From NCBI GenBank assembly GCA_934119955.1, contig CAKOSZ010000001.1:186001-250000 (forward strand): a DNA stretch of 64,000 bases, in the 5' to 3' direction. Shown in pieces: positions 37,836 through 45,556 of the stretch. The DNA comes from an uncultured Bacilli bacterium. Its GTDB lineage: Bacteria > Bacillota_I > Bacilli_A > RF39 > UBA660. The notes beneath the pieces are model-generated. The model did no database searches, was not told the origin of the DNA, and saw only the letters and a program-made list of their open reading frames with translations. Made by a program: the position numbers and the translations under genes. Position 1 is the first letter of the stretch. Every line of letters starts with the position of its first letter.

Positions 37836-37912
37836 AATATTGAATTGTAAAATTACAAATTATGTTATAATATATTATTATAGGATAATTTTAAAAAGAA
37901 AAGAGGGATTTT

Positions 37913-39700
37913 ATGAATAATAATGAAGACAACAAGATTGTTTATTTAAGAATAGATGATATTCTTCCTAATAGATTTCAACCTCGGGAAGTATTTGATG
38001 AAACTGGTTTAGAAGAACTTGCTGATTCTATTAAAGAACATGGAGTAATTCAACCAATTATTGTTCGTCAAATGGGTAATAAATATGAGCTTATTGCAGG
38101 TGAAAGAAGAACAAAAGCAAGTGCTCTTGCTGGTCTTACTACAATTCCTGCTATTGTTAAAAATATGGATGATAAAGAAAGTGCTAAGGTGTCACTTTTA
38201 GAAAATTTACAAAGAAGAAATTTGAGTCCTATTGAAGAAGCTAGAACTTATAAAAGAATAATTGAACTTGATAATATGACCCAAGAAGATTTGGCTAAAA
38301 CTATGGGTAAAAGTCAACCAATGGTTGCTAATAAATTAAGACTTCTTGCTTTGCCAGAAGAAGTACAAGATGCTTTAATGAAAAATCAAATTTCGGAACG
38401 TCATGCTAGAAGTTTACTTAGTGTAAAAGATAAAAAGACTCAATTAATGTTACTTGATAGAATTAAAAATGAACGTTTAACAGTAAGAGAATTAGATGCT
38501 GAAATAAAGAACTTAGGTAATCAACAAGGTTTTAATGATGATTTAGGTATGAATCAAGTATCTAATAATCCAAGTAGTTTTAATAATCCAAATTCAAGTA
38601 ATTTTCATGATAATTTAACAAATCCTGTGCCAAATCAAGAAAATTTAGGTAATAGTTTTGATAATTTTAATAATCCTAGTCAAGGTAATAATCAATCATC
38701 TTCTATGTATAATAATTTTGGTGGATTTAATAATATGGGATTAAATGATTATCGTTCTGTATCAAGTGGACCAGTTAATAATATGCCTAATAATTTTTCT
38801 AATATGTCATATGGAAATGATGATAATAATAACTTTAATGATAATACTAATTTAAATAGTAATGTTAATAATATAAATGATTCAAATTTATCACCTGATC
38901 CAGTAAATTCTTTCTTAAATGAGAAAGAGAATAGTCAACCTCAAAATAATAATATGAATATGGGACTTGGTTCAATGTTTGATGGAGCACCTAGTACTTT
39001 AAATGAACCTTCTTATACTTCAAGTGGTGATAATGCATTAATTAGTAATATTCATGAAAATAATATTAAACCAGCTGAAAATAAATTTTTACCTAATTTT
39101 GATAATGCTGAAGCTAATAATTTTACCAATAATTCATATCAAAATAATAATAATTTTAATAATAGTGAACCTCAAAATAGCTTTAATAATAATTTTGATA
39201 TCCCAACTAGTTTAAATAATAATATGGATGCTTCTCTTGGTTCAGCCAATACTTTTACTGATTTCAATTCCCTAAATCAACCTATGACTAATAATTATAT
39301 GTCAAATGATAATCAAGGTAATTTATTTAATCAACCTTTAAATATAGTTGATGTGCCTGAATCTAAGAAAGAAGAGAAAAAAGAAGAAGCATTTGATAAT
39401 CCTTTTGATGATGCTTATGAAAATATATTATTTGCTAAACCAGTTCCGGTTAATCCTCAAAGTACTCAAAATGAAGAACCTGCACCTCAGGAAAGTAATG
39501 ATAGTAATAGTGATAATGATGGTGATAATTCAGGAAATTATATATCTATTGATCATCAAAGAACTTTATTTTCAACCAGAGATGCTGTCTTAGAATTAAA
39601 GAAAACAACTGATAGAATTAAGGCTGATGGTATTAATCTTGATAGTGAAGAAATTGACTTTGATGATTATTATCAAATTATAATTAAAATTAAGAAATAG
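37913..39700 (+). CDS. noc: Noc-like ParB-family protein with a very long Asn-rich linker
   Basis: This 595-residue protein is about twice the usual length. Residues 1-200 are a normal ParB/Noc module: NRFQPREVF, the CTP-binding GERRTKASALAG, ENLQRRNLSPIEEA and a helix-turn-helix (QEDLAKTMGKSQPMVANKLRLL). Residues about 205-545 are low-complexity Asn, Ser, Asp, Phe and Pro, with no recognisable domain. The last 45 residues (from TRDAVLELKKTTDRIKADG) look folded and probably replace the dimerisation domain. Order mnmG-rsmG-noc-parA-parB matches Bacillus, where Noc blocks division over the nucleoid. An inverted repeat TTGTAA-AA-TTACAA (37845-37858) lies before the gene. The Noc assignment rests on position; it could be a second ParB. 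Confidence 0.8.
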   Translation: MNNNEDNKIVYLRIDDILPNRFQPREVFDETGLEELADSIKEHGVIQPIIVRQMGNKYELIAGERRTKASALAGLTTIPAIVKNMDDKESAKVSLLENLQRRNLSPIEEARTYKRIIELDNMTQEDLAKTMGKSQPMVANKLRLLALPEEVQDALMKNQISERHARSLLSVKDKKTQLMLLDRIKNERLTVRELDAEIKNLGNQQGFNDDLGMNQVSNNPSSFNNPNSSNFHDNLTNPVPNQENLGNSFDNFNNPSQGNNQSSSMYNNFGGFNNMGLNDYRSVSSGPVNNMPNNFSNMSYGNDDNNNFNDNTNLNSNVNNINDSNLSPDPVNSFLNEKENSQPQNNNMNMGLGSMFDGAPSTLNEPSYTSSGDNALISNIHENNIKPAENKFLPNFDNAEANNFTNNSYQNNNNFNNSEPQNSFNNNFDIPTSLNNNMDASLGSANTFTDFNSLNQPMTNNYMSNDNQGNLFNQPLNIVDVPESKKEEKKEEAFDNPFDDAYENILFAKPVPVNPQSTQNEEPAPQESNDSNSDNDGDNSGNYISIDHQRTLFSTRDAVLELKKTTDRIKADGINLDSEEIDFDDYYQIIIKIKK

Positions 39701-39719
39701 ATTAATTTCTATTTTTTTT
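39695..39719 (+). terminator. Terminator overlapping the noc stop
   Basis: AAATAG-attaattt-CTATTT followed by T residues. The first arm contains the TAG stop of noc. Confidence 0.6.
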
Positions 39720-39728
39720 AATTTATTA

Positions 39729-39932
39729 CCAGGATAAATTCATAAATATAGAGTTTGTGAAATTTTAATAAAAAATTTATAATTAAATTTATTAAAAAAA
39801 TAGTATTTTAAGTAATTTTATTAAAATCAAATACTAGGAATATCATAAAAAACAAAGTCAAAATATACCATATAAATTAAGATAATTTTAAAATGTATTA
39901 GCATAAATGAGTAGTTTATGAATTTATCCTGG
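39729..39932. repeat. Perfect 18-bp inverted repeat bracketing 168 bp, upstream of the peptide cluster
   Basis: CCAGGATAAATTCATAAA at 39729-39746 recurs exactly inverted at 39915-39932. Identity stops abruptly at both edges. The right copy ends 17 bp before the -35 of the first promoter of the peptide cluster. The enclosed 168 bp have no gene. It could be a pair of operator sites or the ends of a small non-autonomous element. Confidence 0.7.
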
Positions 39933-39949
39933 ATTTTTCCATAAACATA

Positions 39950-39979
39950 TTGACGGTTAAAAAAAAAATAATGTATACT
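39950..39979 (+). promoter_or_regulatory. Promoter at the head of the peptide cluster
   Basis: TTGACG (39950-39955), an 18-nt spacer and TATACT (39974-39979), 15 nt before the AGGAGGTG of the first tiny ORF. Confidence 0.75.
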
Positions 39980-40005
39980 AATGTTGATTTATTAGGAGGT
40001 GTCAC

Positions 40006-40089
40006 ATGAATATAATTCTTGTTAATGTTAATTATTTATGTGATATTTTTGTAAAAATTGTATTTAAAAGAGACGAAAAATGTAGTTAA
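40006..40089 (+). CDS. Tiny 27-residue ORF with strong translation signals; possible second peptide or leader
   Basis: It starts MNIILVNVNYLCDIFVKIVF and ends KRDEKCS. The AGGAGGTG lies 4 nt before ATG 40006, and a good promoter stands directly upstream, so translation is likely. The 3' end forms one arm of a long hairpin. It is unlike the CCTCG peptide downstream. It may be a leader peptide controlling read-through into the cluster, or an independent small membrane-active peptide. No family is recognised. Confidence 0.5.
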   Translation: MNIILVNVNYLCDIFVKIVFKRDEKCS

Positions 40090-40112
40090 TTTATATTTTT
40101 TTCATCTCTTTT
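40066..40112 (+). terminator. Long hairpin / attenuator after the 27-residue ORF
   Basis: AAAAGAGACGAAAAA pairs with TTTTTCATCTCTTTT (one C-A mismatch), with the stop codon in the loop, followed by ATTTTTAT. The long AT-rich stem could terminate or attenuate transcription between the first tiny ORF and the CCTCG peptide. Confidence 0.55.
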
Positions 40113-40265
40113 ATTTTTATAACATTGAATTTTCTATAAATATACAATAATGTGAAAGAAATAAAGAAGCCAAAATGAAAAATATACGAAATAATGATAG
40201 TAAATTCGTGAGTTTATAGGAATCTCATAAAAAAAACTAAAAAATTAAATAAAGGAGGTGTACGA

Positions 40266-40343
40266 ATGAAATCCAACAAAAAAACAGTAAAAAAAGTAAA
40301 AGTAGGTAAAAATGCTTGTTGTACTTGCGGAAGTTTTAAATAG
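40266..40343 (+). CDS. Candidate RiPP precursor peptide with CCTCG core
   Basis: A 25-residue peptide: a Lys/Val-rich leader (MKSNKKTVKKVKVGKN) and a short C-terminal part ACCTCGSFK with three Cys. The ribosome binding site AAAGGAGGTG is near-perfect and lies 6 nt before ATG 40266. A possible promoter TTGAAT-17-TAATGT lies at 40125-40153. A radical SAM/SPASM maturase starts 45 nt downstream behind a stable stem-loop. A leader plus Cys-rich core beside such an enzyme is the classic layout for thioether or other carbon-linked peptides. I infer that the Cys residues are modified. No known precursor family is claimed. The small size means chance cannot be fully excluded, but the translation signals argue against it. 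Confidence 0.72.
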   Translation: MKSNKKTVKKVKVGKNACCTCGSFK

Positions 40344-40372
40344 AATTAAAAACAATTTTGTTTTTAATTCTA
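40341..40372 (+). promoter_or_regulatory. 13-bp perfect stem-loop between precursor and maturase
   Basis: TAGAATTAAAAAC-aatttt-GTTTTTAATTCTA begins at the precursor stop. No U-run follows, so it is more likely an mRNA-stabilising or processing hairpin that raises precursor over enzyme levels. The maturase ribosome binding site (AGGAGA) follows at once. Confidence 0.7.
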
Positions 40373-40388
40373 TAACAGGAGAAAGAAT

Positions 40389-41465
40389 ATGATAGTTAAA
40401 ACAAAAAATGAAATATATGAAACAAAATTAAGTTTAATACAAATAGAAATGACTGGATACTGCAATATGAATTGTAAGCATTGTCGAGCAAAATATGAAC
40501 CTAAAATTTATTTTGATAAAAAAAAATTTAATTTAATTATGGATTTAATAAAAAAAGAGTCTAGTAATGATTTTAAATTAACTTTATCAGGTGGAGAACC
40601 ATTTTTGCATGAAGATTTATTAGAATATTTAAGAATAGCCAGAAAAAATAGTATATCTTCATTAGTAATTACTACGAATGCTTCATTAGTTAGTGATTAT
40701 CATTTGCAATCTATTAATAACTTATGTTTTGATAATTTAATTATACAAGTTAGTTTAGATAGCCTTGATGAAAAAAGTCATGATGAATTTAGAGGATTTA
40801 ATGGTGCATTTAAAATGTGCAATAATCTATTAGATAATATTAAAAAATATTCCAATATAAATTCCTCTATCAGAATGACAATAAATGAAAATAGTATATC
40901 TCAAATGGAAAAAATGGTACAATATGCAATAAGTAAAAACTGCAAAATAATAGGTTTTGGCTCAATAATTCCATTTGGTAAAGCAGAGGATTGTTCGATG
41001 TCATTAGATAAGTATGCAAAATTAAATTTTTTGAACGAAGTTGTTAGATTAAATTTAAAATACAAAAATAAAATTGAAGTTGTTACAGAAGATCCTTTAA
41101 AGTCAAATGTAAATAACTCACCATGGAATATTTGTGATTCCTGTTGTGATGATGAAATAATATTTGGTGGATGTACTGCTGGAATAGATTCACTTAATGT
41201 TCAAAGTAATGGAATTATAACTCCATGCTCGATGATTAAGGAAGCTATATTAGATTTAAATGAATGCGAAAAGCTTGATGACTTGATAGAAAAATATCAA
41301 AATAGTGAGTTAGTAAAAAAAATGTTTGAAAGAAACTTTTCTGGTAAATGTAACATTTGTAAAAATAAATATTTATGTGGTGGATGTAGAGCTTCTGCAA
41401 AAGGAAGAACAAACGATTTGTTTGGTAGTGATGAAAGTTGCTGGTTAAATGAAACAGATATGTGA
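40389..41465 (+). CDS. Radical SAM/SPASM peptide maturase
   Basis: A 358-residue enzyme. The N-terminal radical SAM domain has the [4Fe-4S] motif CNMNCKHC (Cys25, 29, 32) and the SAM-binding LSGGEPFLHEDL. It continues with ITTNASLVS and QVSLDSLDEKSHDEFRG. The C-terminal SPASM domain holds Cys for auxiliary clusters: GGCTAG near residue 261, TPCSM near 280, and CNICKNKYLCGGCRA near 320, ending with DESCW. This architecture is that of AlbA/PqqE/SCIFF-type enzymes that crosslink peptides. It directly follows the CCTCG peptide, its likely substrate. It ends in TGA and overlaps the next gene by 17 nt. Confidence 0.9.
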   Translation: MIVKTKNEIYETKLSLIQIEMTGYCNMNCKHCRAKYEPKIYFDKKKFNLIMDLIKKESSNDFKLTLSGGEPFLHEDLLEYLRIARKNSISSLVITTNASLVSDYHLQSINNLCFDNLIIQVSLDSLDEKSHDEFRGFNGAFKMCNNLLDNIKKYSNINSSIRMTINENSISQMEKMVQYAISKNCKIIGFGSIIPFGKAEDCSMSLDKYAKLNFLNEVVRLNLKYKNKIEVVTEDPLKSNVNNSPWNICDSCCDDEIIFGGCTAGIDSLNVQSNGIITPCSMIKEAILDLNECEKLDDLIEKYQNSELVKKMFERNFSGKCNICKNKYLCGGCRASAKGRTNDLFGSDESCWLNETDM

Positions 41466-42216
41466 TTCTCATGTTCATATAGGAAATTACGAAAAATGTT
41501 ATCAAATATTAAATACAACAAAATATAAAAACAAGTATAAGTTATATGATTGTATTAATTTATCTATGATTAAGTCACAAGATAAATATATACAGACTAT
41601 TAAAAAATTTTTTGCAATTCCTGTTATTTTTAAAGAGATTAATATTTATCAAGCAAATGCATATGTAATTGATTATTGTAATAAACATTCAAATGGCATA
41701 CCAGTTAATATAATAAGTGATTATTTTAATATTCCAAAATATAATATTTGGAAAGAACATTTTTTGTTAAACAATTATAATCAGATAGATTTAAGAAATC
41801 AAACATATAATTATATTAATGATACATGTGGGTTTTTAATAATTCATTGTAAGGATGAAATAAGACTTGAATATATAAAAAAATTACATCAATTATATAA
41901 TAATATTAATATTATTATTGCCCATTTAGGTAGAGATTGTCACGAAAATAATAGTTTTGTCTATAATATATTAAAAAAATATAATAATGAAAAAATTTTT
42001 TATGATTTATCAACAATAAAAAATACAGAAAACTTAAAAAATGCTTTTAAAATGATTGATAATAATAATATTTTTTTTGGATCGGATTATCCATATGATT
42101 CTTATGAAAATATAGAAAGTTTAAAAGAAAAAATATATTTATATGCGAGTAATCCAAAAGATATATTTATTAATAACTTTGAGGGAGTTGTGAAAAGGCT
42201 TGAAAAGAGTAAATAA
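41449..42216 (+). CDS. Amidohydrolase-2-type TIM-barrel enzyme in the peptide cluster
   Basis: A 255-residue protein. The N-terminal metal motif is CDSHVHIG (His8 and His10), a mid-barrel His is in FLIIHCKDE, another in IIAHLGRDCHEN, and the late catalytic Asp is in FFGSDYPYDSYEN. This set matches the amidohydrolase-related (PF04909-like) fold. It overlaps the maturase by 17 nt, so its product probably acts on the same pathway. It could hydrolyse, deformylate or decarboxylate a modified peptide or small substrate; I cannot tell which. Confidence 0.8.
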   Translation: MKQICDSHVHIGNYEKCYQILNTTKYKNKYKLYDCINLSMIKSQDKYIQTIKKFFAIPVIFKEINIYQANAYVIDYCNKHSNGIPVNIISDYFNIPKYNIWKEHFLLNNYNQIDLRNQTYNYINDTCGFLIIHCKDEIRLEYIKKLHQLYNNINIIIAHLGRDCHENNSFVYNILKKYNNEKIFYDLSTIKNTENLKNAFKMIDNNNIFFGSDYPYDSYENIESLKEKIYLYASNPKDIFINNFEGVVKRLEKSK

Positions 42217-43048
42217 AATTAAAATTTTTAATAAGGAATATATATTAAAATTTATTGATTTACCAATGTCAATTTTTGAGTTAGAATGTCAACATGATTT
42301 TATTAGTTTTTTAAGAAAAAATGGGATTTTAACTCCTAAAATATATCTGAGTAAGTTTTTGAGTATTTTTAAAGTTGAATTGCAAGAATATATATATAAT
42401 TCAAAAAATGAATATTCAATAGAAGAAATGATTAATTCGTTAGCAATATTTCATGATGTAAGTTGTTTGTATAAAAAAAAATTTCAAAAAAAGAGTCATT
42501 ACAATGTCAAAAGAGAATGCAATAACATTATTATTGATAAAATATTAGTTGAATTTAAAGAAAAATATTATTATTTTCCAATCGAAAAAGTTAAGAAAAA
42601 TGATATTAAAAAATTATACTGTTGGTTTTACGAGGAATTCTTTTTTCATTATTATAGAGAAGATTGCATTATACATAATGATATTTCAATTGATAATATA
42701 TATTTTCATAATAACGATGTTTGTATGATAGATTTTGATTTTTCTGTAAGAGGAACAATTTACGTTGATTTTATTGATTTGATAATTAAAAAAACAAATA
42801 ATATTAGAGAGATACCTAAACATTTACTAGAAAAGCATAATTTAGAAAAATATATATACATATATAATAAAAAAACGAAGAATTTTCATTTAGAATATAA
42901 AGGCTGTCTGCTTATGATAGGATTAAAAATATTATCTTATAATTTTTTTGTATTGAGCAGGTCAAATAAAGATAAAATGTTTGAAAAAAAATTAACAGAA
43001 ATTAAGAAAATGTTAATTTTATTGAGAGAAAAATATTATGATAATTAG
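42200..43048 (+). CDS. APH/kinase-fold protein in the peptide cluster
   Basis: This 282-residue protein has the phosphotransferase catalytic loop CIIHNDISIDNIYFHN (HxDxxxxN near residue 157) and the metal motif VCMIDFDFS near 175, with DFIDLIIKK after. These are motifs of the aminoglycoside/choline/homoserine kinase fold. The N-terminal lobe is short and divergent. Start TTG 42200 lies within the end of the previous gene and has a weak site (AAAAGG); the true start is uncertain. It may phosphorylate a peptide or small-molecule intermediate, or act as self-protection. Confidence 0.75.
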   Translation: MKRVNKIKIFNKEYILKFIDLPMSIFELECQHDFISFLRKNGILTPKIYLSKFLSIFKVELQEYIYNSKNEYSIEEMINSLAIFHDVSCLYKKKFQKKSHYNVKRECNNIIIDKILVEFKEKYYYFPIEKVKKNDIKKLYCWFYEEFFFHYYREDCIIHNDISIDNIYFHNNDVCMIDFDFSVRGTIYVDFIDLIIKKTNNIREIPKHLLEKHNLEKYIYIYNKKTKNFHLEYKGCLLMIGLKILSYNFFVLSRSNKDKMFEKKLTEIKKMLILLREKYYDN

Positions 43049-43526
43049 AGAAGCAAGAAAACTTGATGCAGAAAGTATAATAAATATAAATATTACAAGT
43101 TGGAAAGAAACATATTGTAAAATATTTCCTGATGAATTTTTAAATAATTTAGAGCAAAAAAAAGATGAAAGTATAGAAAAATGTAAAAATGAAATTAATG
43201 AATATATAGTTTGTGAAATAAATAATGAAGTTATTGGCTTTCTTAGGTTTGGAAAGAACAGGAAAGGTTATAGCAATAAATTTGCAGAAATATATGCTAT
43301 ATATATAATTTCACAATATAAAAGACATGGTATTGGTAAACAAATGCTTGAATATGTTTTTGCTAAATTAAAAAAAAGTTACAATAAAGTTTTAGTTAGC
43401 ACATTGAGTGAAAATTCTGCTACTAAATTTTATGAAAAATGTGGTGGAAAGCAAATTGGTACTTGTCATTTTAAACTTTGTAACAAAGAGTATTTGGAAA
43501 ATTTATATTTATTTAATTTAAATTAA
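43038..43526 (+). CDS. GNAT-family N-acetyltransferase in the peptide cluster
   Basis: A 162-residue GNAT protein starting IIREARKLDAESI, with WKETYCKIFPDEF, the acetyl-CoA pyrophosphate loop YKRHGIGKQMLEYVF near residue 95 and the late motif ENSATKFYEKCGG. It overlaps the kinase-like gene by 11 nt and ends the cluster. It could acetylate the peptide or provide immunity. This subfamily also holds general small-molecule and ribosomal acetyltransferases. Confidence 0.87.
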   Translation: MIIREARKLDAESIININITSWKETYCKIFPDEFLNNLEQKKDESIEKCKNEINEYIVCEINNEVIGFLRFGKNRKGYSNKFAEIYAIYIISQYKRHGIGKQMLEYVFAKLKKSYNKVLVSTLSENSATKFYEKCGGKQIGTCHFKLCNKEYLENLYLFNLN

Positions 43527-43689
43527 TTATTTTAAAAGAGATACTATAAGAAAATAAAGGTTTAAAAACGATATTTTTTGATGGTATTTTTTTATTTCGT
43601 TCTATTTTTTTTAATTTTGTTAAATATCTTTCTTTTTTTATTATTTTTTGATAGAATATATTTGTCAACATATAGAAAAGGTGGTAATC

Positions 43690-44475
43690 ATGGGAAAAAT
43701 AATTTCGCTAGTAAATCAAAAGGGTGGTGTTGGTAAAACAACAACAAGTATTAATTTGGCAGCATCTCTTGCTCTTCTTGGAAAGAAAATATTATTAATA
43801 GATCTTGATCCGCAGGGAAATGCAACAACTGGGGTTGGTATTAATAAAGGAGATATTAATCATAGTGTTTATGATTTACTTCGAGGAGATGCAAGTATAA
43901 GTGAAGTAATTAGAAAAACAGATTTTAAAAATTTATGGATAATCCCAGCAACAATTCAACTTGCTGGAATTGACATTGAGTTAATAGAAAAAAGTAAAGT
44001 AACACCAGGTTTTAAAAAAGCCTATCAATTAAAAGAACATATGGAAGGAATTAAAGATGAATACGACTATGTAATTATTGATTGTCCTCCAAGTTTAGGT
44101 ATGATAACAACCAATGCTCTAACAGCAAGTGATTCGGTTATAATACCAGTTCAATGCGAATTTTTTGCACTTGAAGGTATTACTCAATTATTGAATACAA
44201 TTATGTTAACTCAAAAGAATTTAAATCCAAATCTTGATCTTGAAGGTGTATTATTAACAATGTTATCTAAGTCAAATTTAGGACTTGATGTAATTGAAGA
44301 AATTAGAAGTTATTTTAAAGACCGAGTATATGATACAATTATTCCAAGATTAATAAGGCTTGCTGAGGCACCTAGTCATGGAAAACCAATTGTAGCATAT
44401 GATCCTAAAAGTAAAGGATCTGAGGCTTATATTAATTTAGCAAAGGAAGTGATTATGAGAAATGGAAACGAATAG
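43690..44475 (+). CDS. parA: Chromosome-partitioning ATPase ParA/Soj
   Basis: A 261-residue deviant Walker A ATPase with NQKGGVGKTTTSIN, LIDLDPQGNATTG and VIIDCPPSLGMIT. It drives origin segregation with ParB. I start at ATG 43690 (AAAAGGTGG upstream), giving MGKIISLVNQKGG; a longer in-frame reading lacks a ribosome binding site. It overlaps parB by 14 nt. The gap before it (about 160 nt) shows no clear promoter hexamers. Confidence 0.97.
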   Translation: MGKIISLVNQKGGVGKTTTSINLAASLALLGKKILLIDLDPQGNATTGVGINKGDINHSVYDLLRGDASISEVIRKTDFKNLWIIPATIQLAGIDIELIEKSKVTPGFKKAYQLKEHMEGIKDEYDYVIIDCPPSLGMITTNALTASDSVIIPVQCEFFALEGITQLLNTIMLTQKNLNPNLDLEGVLLTMLSKSNLGLDVIEEIRSYFKDRVYDTIIPRLIRLAEAPSHGKPIVAYDPKSKGSEAYINLAKEVIMRNGNE

Positions 44476-45346
44476 AAGAAGAGCCCTTGGAATGGGGCTA
44501 GAAGAATTATTTGGAGCCGAAGTTTTAAACATGGATAGTTTGGAGGAAAAAATAGTTACAACTACTCCCAAAGAAGAAATAGTAAATATTAATTTAAATG
44601 AAATTAGAAGTAATCCTTATCAACCAAGAAAAACATTTGAAGAAGAACCTTTAAATGAACTGGCTGAATCTATTAAAATTCATGGTGTTTTTCAACCAGT
44701 TATTGTTAAAAAAAGTATTAAAGGATATGAACTAGTAGCAGGTGAAAGAAGAGTTCGAGCAAGTAAAATAGCCGGTATGGAAACTGTTCCTGCAATTGTT
44801 CGTGATTTTAATGATCAAGAAATGATGGAAATTGCTCTTCTTGAAAATTTGCAAAGAGAAGATTTAAATCCAATAGAAGAAGCTCTTGCTTATCAAAGTA
44901 TAATATCATCACGCGGCTTAACCCAAGAAAGTCTTGCTAAAAAATTAGGTAAAACTAGAAGTTATGTAACTAATATTTTAGGACTTTTAAATTTACCAGA
45001 TTCAGTTAAACAATTAGTAATTGATAGAAAAATACCTTTAACTCATGCTAGAACTTTAAGTAAAATTAAAGATCCAGAAAAAGTTGAAGAACTTGCTGAT
45101 AAGGTAATAAACGAAGGACTTACAACACTTGTTCTTGATGAAATAGCCCAAGATAAAACTTATGAAAAAATCAATCCTCCAGCAAGAAAAGAAACTGAGG
45201 CATTAAGAACTTATAAATATGTTCAAGAGTTATTATGTGATAAATTAAGTACTAAGGTTAGAATTCGTGGTTCTAAAATTCAAATAGAATTTCAAGATTT
45301 AGATGATTTTAATCGTATTATGGATATTTTAAATATTAATGAGTAG
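44462..45346 (+). CDS. parB: Chromosome-partitioning protein ParB/Spo0J
   Basis: A 294-residue CTP-dependent clamp. It starts with the ParA-stimulating Arg-rich tip (METNRRRALGMGLEELF), then PYQPRKTFEEE, VAGERRVRASKIAG, LLENLQREDLNPIEEA, a helix-turn-helix (QESLAKKLGKTRSYVTNILG) and a normal C-terminal dimerisation domain (KYVQELLCDKLSTKVRI). It contrasts with the Noc-like paralogue 4.8 kb upstream. I found no perfect TGTTTCACGTGAAACA parS site in the window. Confidence 0.97.
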   Translation: METNRRRALGMGLEELFGAEVLNMDSLEEKIVTTTPKEEIVNINLNEIRSNPYQPRKTFEEEPLNELAESIKIHGVFQPVIVKKSIKGYELVAGERRVRASKIAGMETVPAIVRDFNDQEMMEIALLENLQREDLNPIEEALAYQSIISSRGLTQESLAKKLGKTRSYVTNILGLLNLPDSVKQLVIDRKIPLTHARTLSKIKDPEKVEELADKVINEGLTTLVLDEIAQDKTYEKINPPARKETEALRTYKYVQELLCDKLSTKVRIRGSKIQIEFQDLDDFNRIMDILNINE

Positions 45347-45352
45347 GCATGT

Positions 45353-45556
45353 ATGAAAGAAAAAGAATATGATATAGATACCCTTGTTACTATGAAAAAA
45401 GGTCATCCTTGTGGAGCCAATTTATGGCGCGTAGTAAGACTTGGAGCTGATATAAAAATTAAATGTGAAAATTGTGGGCGAGTTGTAATGATACCCAGAA
45501 TTGAATTTAATAAAAAGATAAAAAAAATAATACCGGCTGGTGATACATGTGAATAA
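45353..45556 (+). CDS. DUF951 (YyzM-like) protein
   Basis: A 67-residue soluble protein with VTMKKGHPCGANLWRVVRLG and IKCENCGRVVMIPR, the DUF951 pattern with Cys in HPCG and CENC. It lies 6 nt after parB, near the position of yyzM in Bacillus. The function is unknown; the CENCG element suggests metal or nucleic-acid binding. Confidence 0.88.
   Translation: MKEKEYDIDTLVTMKKGHPCGANLWRVVRLGADIKIKCENCGRVVMIPRIEFNKKIKKIIPAGDTCE

Noticed and set aside
40175..40219. A 14-codon ORF between the two tiny ORFs of the peptide cluster
   Set aside because: Its ribosome binding site is poor and the length is too short to support a call.
43527..45400. parS or Noc-binding sites near parA-parB
   Set aside because: No TGTTTCACGTGAAACA-like or TATTTCCCGGGAAATA-like sequence was found by eye; diverged sites cannot be excluded.
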